Source of the DNA: Actinoallomurus sp040655075
Lineage (GTDB): Bacteria > Actinomycetota > Actinomycetes > Streptosporangiales > Streptosporangiaceae
Direction of reading: 5' to 3'
DNA length: 64,000 bases
Assembly (NCBI RefSeq): GCF_040655075.1
Contig: NZ_JBFAJC010000044.1
Coordinates: 26,189-90,188 of the forward strand
In this document: piece by piece, positions 58,231-64,000 of the stretch
How positions within the stretch are numbered: position 1 is the stretch's first letter
Layout: each line of letters opens with the position of its first letter
The notes under the pieces: model-generated
What the model was told of the DNA's origin: nothing
The model's input: only the letters and a program-made list of their open reading frames with translations
Databases searched by the model: none
Position numbers and translations under genes: made by a program

Positions 58231-59396
58231 GACGTTCGCACGAGACCGCAGGAGCCGCCATGAACCGCACCGCCGACCCGATGAACACGCTCCGCACCCA
58301 GATCGAGGGACTGGCCGAGGACGGCTACCGGCGGCGCCGCGACACGGACCTGCCCCGGGTGCTCGAGACCGCACGGCGCCCGGCGCGGAACGACCGCCGG
58401 GCGCTCCCCGCACGGAACCGGCGGCCGGTGCTCCTCCTCGCCGGCGCGGCCACGGTCGCGGCGCTCGGCGCCGCGGTCGTACCGGGCGTGGTGTCCGGGG
58501 CGAAGCGCGACGCTGCGCCGCCCAAGAGGCTCGACGTGAAGACCGTGCTGCTGACCGCCGCCGAGACCGTCGCCAAGGAACCGGCGGCGACCCACGGCCG
58601 CTTCTGGTACACCCGGACCCAGGTGATCGACCAGGCCAGGCAGCCCGGCAACGGGCCGAGGCCGAAGGGCGTCAGCGCGAACGGAGGCCCGAGGACGGGC
58701 CCCTACTACCCGTACACGGCCTACGTGAGCATCACGTGGGAGAACTGGGAGCCGTACCGGCAGGGCGACACCACCCGCACGGTGGACAGGGACATCACGA
58801 CCGACTTCGCCTCGCCGGCCGACAAGGCGGCGTGGAAGCGGGCCGGCTCGCCCTCCCTCACGGACTTCAAGCCCTTCTCGGCGGACTCACGCGCAGGGCA
58901 GGACCCGTTCCTGGAGGTCGGGCTGCCGAAGGGCACGCTTGCGAAGGACCTGCCGAAACTGCCGACCACGCCGGACGGGCTCAAGGCACTGATCCAGAGG
59001 GACTGGAACAAGGCACCGGCGACTCAGCGGAACGCGCTGTCCGCCTACATCTGTGAGATGGCGGAGAACATCATCAGCGCCCCGGTCACGCCCGCCACCC
59101 GCGCGGCCGCGTACCGGCTGCTCGCCGCCCAGCCGGACATCCGCATGGTCGGCAAGGTCCGCGACCGGCTCGGTCGCTCCGGGGTCGCCCTGGCCACGCG
59201 GCGCGTGAACTTCGGCCCGGATCGGAAGCCCCACCAGGTCGAGGTCCACACGATCTTCGACCCGAAGACGGCGAAGATCCTGGGGTCGGAGACGTACGAC
59301 ATCAGCGGCGGTAAGGTCGCCGGCCGGCCGTCGAGCATCAGCCTTCTGGTCGGCTCCGGCTGGACCGACCGGCTCGGCGCGCCGGCCCGCGGCTGA
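58227..59396 (+). CDS. CU044_5270 family membrane protein, putative anti-sigma partner
   Basis: A 389-residue protein with a short cytosolic N-terminus (MNTLRTQIEGLAEDGYRRRR) and one transmembrane helix at about 70-90 (PVLLLAGAATVAALGAAVV). A long extracytoplasmic domain has FWYTRTQVIDQ, WENWEPYRQGDTTRTVDRD and VEVHTIFDPKTAKILGSETY. The family is defined by this layout and commonly follows ECF sigma genes. The direct overlap suggests that it controls the sigma factor; that is inference. Confidence 0.82.
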   Translation: MRRSHETAGAAMNRTADPMNTLRTQIEGLAEDGYRRRRDTDLPRVLETARRPARNDRRALPARNRRPVLLLAGAATVAALGAAVVPGVVSGAKRDAAPPKRLDVKTVLLTAAETVAKEPAATHGRFWYTRTQVIDQARQPGNGPRPKGVSANGGPRTGPYYPYTAYVSITWENWEPYRQGDTTRTVDRDITTDFASPADKAAWKRAGSPSLTDFKPFSADSRAGQDPFLEVGLPKGTLAKDLPKLPTTPDGLKALIQRDWNKAPATQRNALSAYICEMAENIISAPVTPATRAAAYRLLAAQPDIRMVGKVRDRLGRSGVALATRRVNFGPDRKPHQVEVHTIFDPKTAKILGSETYDISGGKVAGRPSSISLLVGSGWTDRLGAPARG

Positions 59397-59501
59397 CGCG
59401 CGGAGGAGGGGCGTGCGGCGCCGATCGAGGGCCGATGCCGCACGCCCTCGGCCCGCAGGCGAGAAAGTCGATATCGGAATGAGTCATCGGTGAGTGCCCC
59501 G

Positions 59502-59516
59502 TAGGCTTAGCACATG
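59502..59516 (+). promoter_or_regulatory. -10 element of a leaderless promoter for metG
   Basis: TAGGCT at 59502-59507, six bases (TAGCAC), then ATG 59514. No ribosome site precedes the start, so the mRNA is probably leaderless. Confidence 0.6.
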
Positions 59517-61304
59517 TCCAGCCGTCACATCTTGACCGCGCCCGCTTGGCCGTACGCCAACGGGCCCCGCCACATCGGGCACGTGTCCGGTTTCGCGCTG
59601 CCCGCCGACATGTTCAGCCGCTACCAGCGGATGGCGGGCAACAAGGTCCTGATGGTCAGCGGCACCGACGAGCACGGCACGCCGATCCAGGTGCAGGCCG
59701 ACAAGGAGGGCGTGTCAGCCCGTGAGCTGGCCGACCGCTACAACCGGGTGATCGCCCAGGATCTCCACGGCCTCGGCATGTCGTACGACCTGTTCACCCG
59801 GACGACGACGCGCAACCACTACGCCGTCGCCCAGGAGATCTTCAAGGGCCTCTACGACAACGGCTATGTCTTCACGAAGAAGACGATGGGCGCGATCTCC
59901 CCGTCCACGGGCCGCACCCTGCCCGACCGCTACATCGAGGGCACCTGCCCGATCTGCGGGTACGACGGGGCGCGCGGCGACCAGTGCGACAACTGCGGCA
60001 ACCAGCTCGACCCGATCGACCTGATCAACCCGCGGAGCCGCATCAACGGCGAGGCGCCGAAGTTCGTCGAGACCGAGCACTTCTTCCTCGACCTGCCCGC
60101 GTTCTCCGAGACCCTCGGGTCGTGGCTGCAGGGCAAGGAGGGGCTCTGGCGGCCGAACGTCTACAAGTTCACCCGCAACCTCCTCGACGACATGCAGCCC
60201 CGGCCGATCAGCCGGGACCTCGACTGGGGCGTGCCCGTGCCGCTACCGGGCTGGGTCGACCGGCGCGACAAGCGGCTGTACGTCTGGTTCGACGCGGTCA
60301 TCGGCTACCTGTCGGCGTCCGTGGAGTGGGCCCGGCGCAGCGGCGACCCGGACGCCTGGCGCGCCTGGTGGCAGAGCCCGGACGCCGAGGCGTACTACTT
60401 CATGGGCAAGGACAACATCGTCTTCCACTCCGAGATCTGGCCGGCCATGCTGCTCGGCTACAACGGACAGGGCGACAAGGGCGGCACACCCGGCTCCCTC
60501 GGCAAGCTCAACCTGCCCACCGAGGTGGTGTCCTCGGAGTTCCTGACCATGGAGGGCAAGAAGTTCTCCTCCTCGCGCCAGGTCGTGATCTACGTCCGTG
60601 ACTTCCTGGAGCGGTACGACGTCGACGCGCTGCGCTACTACATCGCGGTCGCCGGCCCGGAGAACCAGGACACCGACTTCACCTGGTCGGAGTTCGTCCG
60701 CCGCAACAACGACGAGCTGGTCGCCACCTGGGGCAACCTGGTGAACCGCTCGCTCTCGTTCGCGGCCAAGAACATCGGTGAGATTCCCGCCGCCGGCGAG
60801 CTCACCGACCTCGACCGGGACCTCCTGGAGCGGTCGCGCAAGGCGTTCGACGCCGTCGGCGCGGAGCTGGCGCGCTCGCGGTTCAAGAACGCCGCGAACG
60901 AGGCGATGCGCACCATCTCGGAGGCGAACAAGTACCTGTCCGAGCAGGCGCCGTGGAAGCTGAAGAACGACGACCCGGAGCGGATGAAGACGATCCTGCA
61001 CGTCGCGCTGCAGCTCGTCGACGACGCCAAGTCGCTGCTCACGCCGTTCCTGCCGGCGTCCTCGGAGAAGGTCCACCAGATGCTCGGCGGGCAGGGCGAG
61101 TGGAGCGGCGCCCCGGAGATCCGCGAGGTCTCCGAGGACGGCGGCCCGGACTACCCGGTCCTGACCGGGTCGTACGACACCGAGGCCCGCTGGGAGTCGC
61201 GCCCGATCACGGCCGGCACGCCGCTGGCGCCGCCAAAGCCGCTGTTCGCCAAGCTCGACTCCTCGGTCGTGGACGAGGAGCTCGCGCGGCTCGAGCAGGA
61301 CTGA
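59514..61304 (+). CDS. metG: Methionine-tRNA ligase
   Basis: A 596-residue class I aminoacyl-tRNA synthetase. The HIGH motif appears in YANGPRHIGHVSG, the zinc knuckle is CPICGYDGARGDQCDNCG, and KMSKS is represented by EGKKFSSSRQ. The anticodon-binding helical domain follows (NNDELVATWGNLVNRSLS). The length and lack of a C-terminal tRNA-binding domain fit the MetG form of actinobacteria. tatD and rsmA follow, the conserved metG-tatD-rsmA order, but here interrupted by a toxin-antitoxin pair. Confidence 0.97.
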   Translation: MSSRHILTAPAWPYANGPRHIGHVSGFALPADMFSRYQRMAGNKVLMVSGTDEHGTPIQVQADKEGVSARELADRYNRVIAQDLHGLGMSYDLFTRTTTRNHYAVAQEIFKGLYDNGYVFTKKTMGAISPSTGRTLPDRYIEGTCPICGYDGARGDQCDNCGNQLDPIDLINPRSRINGEAPKFVETEHFFLDLPAFSETLGSWLQGKEGLWRPNVYKFTRNLLDDMQPRPISRDLDWGVPVPLPGWVDRRDKRLYVWFDAVIGYLSASVEWARRSGDPDAWRAWWQSPDAEAYYFMGKDNIVFHSEIWPAMLLGYNGQGDKGGTPGSLGKLNLPTEVVSSEFLTMEGKKFSSSRQVVIYVRDFLERYDVDALRYYIAVAGPENQDTDFTWSEFVRRNNDELVATWGNLVNRSLSFAAKNIGEIPAAGELTDLDRDLLERSRKAFDAVGAELARSRFKNAANEAMRTISEANKYLSEQAPWKLKNDDPERMKTILHVALQLVDDAKSLLTPFLPASSEKVHQMLGGQGEWSGAPEIREVSEDGGPDYPVLTGSYDTEARWESRPITAGTPLAPPKPLFAKLDSSVVDEELARLEQD

Positions 61305-61348
61305 CACACCGTTCATACGACGTCGCGTCACTGGGCAGGGTGCTCACT

Positions 61349-62182
61349 ATGGGGGCGGAGATGGAGACGTCCAACGGGTTCCGGGGAGCGGCCTTCCCGC
61401 CGCTGCCCGAGCCGTTGCCGGTCGAGGTGTTCGACAGCCACTGTCACCTCGACATCCTCGAGGTGCCGATCACGGAGGTGCTCGCCGCCGCCCACTCGGT
61501 CGGCATCCGGCGGGCCGTGACCGTGGGCTACGACCTGGCCTCGTCACAGCACGCCGCCGACGCGGCCGCGACGTACGACGACGTGTACGCGGCGGTGGCG
61601 ATCCACCCGAACGACGCGGGTGACGCCACCGCCGACGTCCTCGCCGACATCGCCAAACTCGCCGCCCTGCCGTACGTCCGCGCCGTCGGCGAGACCGGGC
61701 TCGACTACTACCGTGACTGGGCCGCGGTCGAGGACCAGCAGCGGTCCTTCCGCGCCCACATCGACATCGCCAAGCGCAGCGGCAAGGCCCTCGTCATCCA
61801 CGACCGCGACGCGCACGACGACGTCCTGCGCATCCTGGCGGAGGAGGGCCCGCCGGAGAGGGTCGTCTTCCACTGCTACTCCGGCGACCGGGAGATGGCC
61901 AAGGTCTGCGCCGACCACGGCTACTACATGAGCTTCGCCGGCAACATCACGTTCAAAAACGCCGCCGACCTGCGCGAGGCCGCGGCCGTGGCACCGCTGG
62001 ACCTGCTCCTCGTGGAGACCGACGCGCCGTACCTCACACCGGTGCCGCACCGGGGCAAGCCGAACGCGCCGTACCTCGTCCCACTCACCGTCCGCTGCCT
62101 CGCTGAGACCAAGAACGTCGACCTGGCCGACCTGTGCACCGCCATCGCCACCAACGGCGAACGCGTCTTCGGCCCCTGGTGA
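61349..62182 (+). CDS. tatD: TatD family metal-dependent DNase
   Basis: A 277-residue metal-dependent hydrolase. The metal-binding motifs are DSHCHLDI, GETGLDYYRD, VIHDRDAHDDVL, FHCYSG and VETDAPYL, all in the TIM-barrel order of TatD. ATG 61349 is used; GTG 61340 and ATG 61361 are alternatives. It follows metG by 44 bases. Family members show 3'-5' exonuclease activity on DNA and RNA. Confidence 0.93.
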   Translation: MGAEMETSNGFRGAAFPPLPEPLPVEVFDSHCHLDILEVPITEVLAAAHSVGIRRAVTVGYDLASSQHAADAAATYDDVYAAVAIHPNDAGDATADVLADIAKLAALPYVRAVGETGLDYYRDWAAVEDQQRSFRAHIDIAKRSGKALVIHDRDAHDDVLRILAEEGPPERVVFHCYSGDREMAKVCADHGYYMSFAGNITFKNAADLREAAAVAPLDLLLVETDAPYLTPVPHRGKPNAPYLVPLTVRCLAETKNVDLADLCTAIATNGERVFGPW

Positions 62183-62253
62183 TATCGGATACGGAGAGTG
62201 CCCGAACGATCACGCTCGACGGTCATACATGTATGACATGAAGGGCGCGAGCT

Positions 62254-62495
62254 GTGCTCGTCATCGAGGCAATCGAGTGGGACGACGGAACCTCGACCAC
62301 GCGCTGAGGCGCGCCACCAGAGTTGAGGTCGAGCAGGTGTTCGCTAACGGGCCGGTGATCCGGCGCAACAGGCGCGGCCGGGCGGCGGATTATGTCGCTG
62401 TTGGAGTTACTGACGGGGGCCGGAAGCTCGCGGTGCCCTTCGTGCACGACTCCAGCTGTCACTCCGCCCGGCCGGTAACGGCGTGGGAGGTATGA
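62254..62495 (+). pseudogene. BrnT-like toxin gene with a single-base frameshift
   Basis: Reading from GTG 62254 gives VLVIEAIEWDDG and then runs into a stop. From 62289 another frame gives NLDHALRRATRVEVEQVFAN, GPVIRRNRRGRAADYVAVG, VTDGGRKLAVPFVHD and RPVTAWEV, the body of a BrnT-type RNase toxin. Joining them needs one extra base between 62288 and 62289 (GACGACGG then AACCTCGAC), which restores the family's WDDGNxDH motif. The sequence shows no slippery heptamer, so a one-base deletion, not programmed shifting, is likely. Its end overlaps the antitoxin frame. Confidence 0.7.
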
Positions 62496-62497
62496 CA

Positions 62498-62818
62498 GTG
62501 AGCGAACGGGAGATGTCGAACGCCGAGGCGGCCGAGTTCTACTACGAGCACCGAGACGACCCGGAGATGTGGGGTGAACAGGTAGATGCCAAGATCTCCC
62601 GGAAGCTGGACAGCGTCGTCTCAGTCCGCTTCAACTCCGCCGAGATCGAGCGGATCCAGCAGGCAGCCGACGCGGCGGGTCTGAGCCTGTCGTCGTTCAT
62701 CCGCCATGCAGCCCTGACGGCGCCCGGTGCCCAAGTGCTCGATATCGACCGAGCGCGTAAGGACATGGCCCAAGCGCGTCGCTTCGTGCTTGATGCCCTG
62801 AAGGCGCTGCACGCGTGA
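62498..62818 (+). CDS. Ribbon-helix-helix antitoxin
   Basis: A 106-residue acidic protein. VSEREMSNAEAAEFYYEHRD is followed by the DNA-binding ribbon-helix-helix SVVSVRFNSAEIERIQQAAD and AAGLSLSSFIRHAAL. This is a CopG/BrnA-like antitoxin that would bind the toxin and repress the operon. GTG 62498 is chosen with GGAGG seven bases upstream; ATG 62492, overlapping the toxin stop, is the alternative. The partner toxin gene is frameshifted. Confidence 0.78.
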   Translation: MSEREMSNAEAAEFYYEHRDDPEMWGEQVDAKISRKLDSVVSVRFNSAEIERIQQAADAAGLSLSSFIRHAALTAPGAQVLDIDRARKDMAQARRFVLDALKALHA

Positions 62819-62910
62819 TTATTGGTGGTCGCTGCGGTCCGGTGCGCGGCGACCGCCGGGGATCACAAGACGGTGACGGAACGACCCCAGGCGTACGGGA
62901 CACTGGAGCC

Positions 62911-63774
62911 GTGGGTGAACGACTTCTCGGGGCGGCCGACGTACGCGAACTGGCCAGCGGGCTGGGGCTGCGTCCGACCAAGACCCTCGGCCAGAACTTC
63001 GTGATCGACGCGAACACCGTGCGCCGCATCGTCCGCGACGCCGAGGTCGCGCCGGAGGACGTGGTCCTGGAGGTCGGGCCGGGGCTCGGCTCCCTGACCC
63101 TGGCCCTGCTGCCGGCCGCGAGCCGCGTCGTGGCCGTCGAGGTCGACCCGGCGCTGGCCCAGCGACTACCCGCGACCGTCGCCGAACGCGCCCCGGACCT
63201 CGCCGACCGCCTCGAGGTCGTCCCCGCCGACGCCCTGCGAGTCGCCGAACTGCCCGGCCCACCGCCCACCGCGCTCGTCGCCAACCTCCCGTACAACGTC
63301 GCGGTGCCCGTCGTCCTTCACCTGCTCGGGACGTTCCCGTCGATCCGGCACGGGCTCGTCATGGTGCAGGCCGAGGTCGCCGACCGGCTCACCGCGGGGC
63401 CGGGCGGCAAGGTGTACGGCGTGCCGTCGGTGAAGATGGCCTGGTACGCGCACGCCCGCCGCGCCGGGAACGTCGGCCGCGCGGTCTTCTGGCCGGCACC
63501 GAACGTCGACTCCGGACTCGTCGCCTTCACCCGTCGCGAGCCGCCGTCCACCTCGGCCTCACGCAAGGAGGTCTTCGCCGCGATTGACGCCGCGTTCGCG
63601 CAGCGCCGCAAGACCCTCCGCGCGGCCCTGGCCGGGTGGGCCGGTTCGGCCGCGGCGGCGGAGGAAGCCCTGCGCGCCGCCGGTGTCGACCCGACCACCC
63701 GCGGCGAGGCCCTCGACGTCGAAGCCTTCACCCGCATCGCCGAACACCGGCCGCCGTCGCCTACGATCGGTTGA
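62911..63774 (+). CDS. rsmA: 16S rRNA (adenine(1518)-N(6)/adenine(1519)-N(6))-dimethyltransferase
   Basis: A 287-residue KsgA/RsmA methyltransferase. PTKTLGQNFVIDANTVRRIV, VLEVGPGLGSLTLALL (SAM motif I), VAVEVDP and the catalytic NLPYNVAVPVVLHL are all present, and the C-terminal helices include AAIDAAFAQRRKTLRAAL. GTG 62911 is the start that begins the conserved region; the hexamer GACACT lies six bases before it, a weak leaderless signal. An IS200/IS605 element ends just after this gene, where ispE is common in other actinobacteria. Confidence 0.95.
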   Translation: MGERLLGAADVRELASGLGLRPTKTLGQNFVIDANTVRRIVRDAEVAPEDVVLEVGPGLGSLTLALLPAASRVVAVEVDPALAQRLPATVAERAPDLADRLEVVPADALRVAELPGPPPTALVANLPYNVAVPVVLHLLGTFPSIRHGLVMVQAEVADRLTAGPGGKVYGVPSVKMAWYAHARRAGNVGRAVFWPAPNVDSGLVAFTRREPPSTSASRKEVFAAIDAAFAQRRKTLRAALAGWAGSAAAAEEALRAAGVDPTTRGEALDVEAFTRIAEHRPPSPTIG

Positions 63775-63784
63775 CCGTGACCAC

Positions 63785-64000
63785 TTTGACTTCCTCCCCC
63801 GACCGGCGGCGGGGGAGTCCCACCGGTCTTAGGCCCGGTTGCCGCTTGTGCGGCGCGCCTCGCGGCGCGGGTTTTCCTGCTTCGGTGCCGACTGCACCCG
63901 GGAGGACCCCGAGTGTCTGACATCAGCTCCACAGGCAGACACGGCAAGACCTGCCGCCAGGATGTTCTTGGCCGCGTTCAGGTCCCGGTCATGCCGGGTG
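63785..64000 (-). mobile_element. Right end of an IS200/IS605-type element (runs off the window)
   Basis: The last ~215 bases carry the C-terminus of TnpB on the minus strand followed by a hairpin (CTCCCCCG at 63794-63801 with CGGGGGAG at 63810-63817) and ACTTTGACTTCCTCC. That is the usual right-end structure of IS605-family elements, which includes the omega-RNA region. The exact terminus cannot be fixed without the left end. The insertion lies within about 10-20 bases of the rsmA stop codon. Confidence 0.75.
63829..64000 (-). CDS. tnpB: TnpB RNA-guided nuclease, C-terminal part
   Basis: The visible 56 residues read TRHDRDLNAAKNILAAGLAV, SACGADVRHSGSSRVQSAPK and QENPRREARRTSGNRA. DRDLNAAKNIL is the third RuvC motif of TnpB, where the Asp is catalytic. 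TnpB is the omega-RNA-guided endonuclease of IS605-type elements. The rest of the gene is outside the window, so whether it is intact is unknown. Confidence 0.85.
   Translation of the reverse strand, partial: TRHDRDLNAAKNILAAGLAVSACGADVRHSGSSRVQSAPKQENPRREARRTSGNRA

Noticed and set aside
62254..62495. Programmed frameshift in the toxin gene
   Set aside because: The shift point (GGAACC) has no slippery heptamer and no obvious stimulatory hairpin; a one-base deletion is simpler.

Overview
The window is a high-GC, gene-dense actinobacterial chromosome segment. The conservon genes, the sepX/glpR-glp locus, the encapsulin-DyP pair, three LytR-CpsA-Psr proteins, PMT, rsmI and metG-tatD-rsmA all point to a filamentous or sporulating actinomycete. 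I infer something close to Streptosporangiales/Thermomonosporaceae, but no species can be named from the sequence alone. Both strands are used, and operons commonly show ATGA or TTGA stop/start overlaps. Many starts (GTG or ATG) lie 6 to 8 bases after a TANNNT hexamer, which suggests leaderless transcripts.

Layout. 1-1.8 kb: response regulator-thioredoxin reductase fusion coupled to a cNMP-domain protein that runs off the left edge. 2-3.9 kb: an L,D-transpeptidase lipoprotein and a secreted choice-of-anchor P protein. 4.3-11.3 kb: a conservon (cvnABCD) followed by three tandem cytochrome P450 genes that lack the K-helix ExxR arginine. 11.3-12.9 kb: molybdopterin oxidoreductase, ferredoxin-reductase-like protein and DUF6510. 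13-17.7 kb: three small single-pass membrane proteins with two-cysteine tails, each reading away from a minus-strand unit (the Mo-oxidoreductase operon, the DyP-encapsulin operon, and an ADP-ribosylglycohydrolase). 17.8-26.5 kb: M15 peptidase, SAF protein, MTA phosphorylase, MMPL transporter, FmdB protein, K+/H+ antiporter, 2-hydroxyacid dehydrogenase and 5-formyl-THF cyclo-ligase. 26.6-31.2 kb: galU-glp(moeA)-moaC-mog-GNAT-sepX, which combines molybdenum-cofactor and divisome functions.

31.3-35.5 kb: tRNA-Ala(CGC), a 50-bp tandem repeat, a STAND ATPase, VOC, DUF1905, EF-hand and secreted proteins. 36-41.8 kb: three LCP ligase genes, the last two a recent duplication. 41.9-44 kb: a histidine kinase and response regulator arranged convergently. 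44-48 kb: a GT2-TagF fusion and a GT4 enzyme, probably making a teichoic-acid-like wall polymer that the LCP proteins could attach. 48-54 kb: dehydratase, Uma2 protein, CorA-like transporter, protein O-mannosyltransferase, rsmI and a zinc-ribbon protein. 54-57.5 kb: a divergent GT-C membrane enzyme and a polyprenyl-phosphate-sugar synthase-like GT2, a plausible sugar donor pair for glycosylation together with PMT. 57.7-59.4 kb: ECF sigma factor and its CU044_5270 partner. 59.5-63.8 kb: metG, tatD, a toxin-antitoxin pair with a frameshifted toxin, and rsmA. 63.8 kb to the end: the right end of an IS200/IS605-type element with the C-terminus of TnpB.
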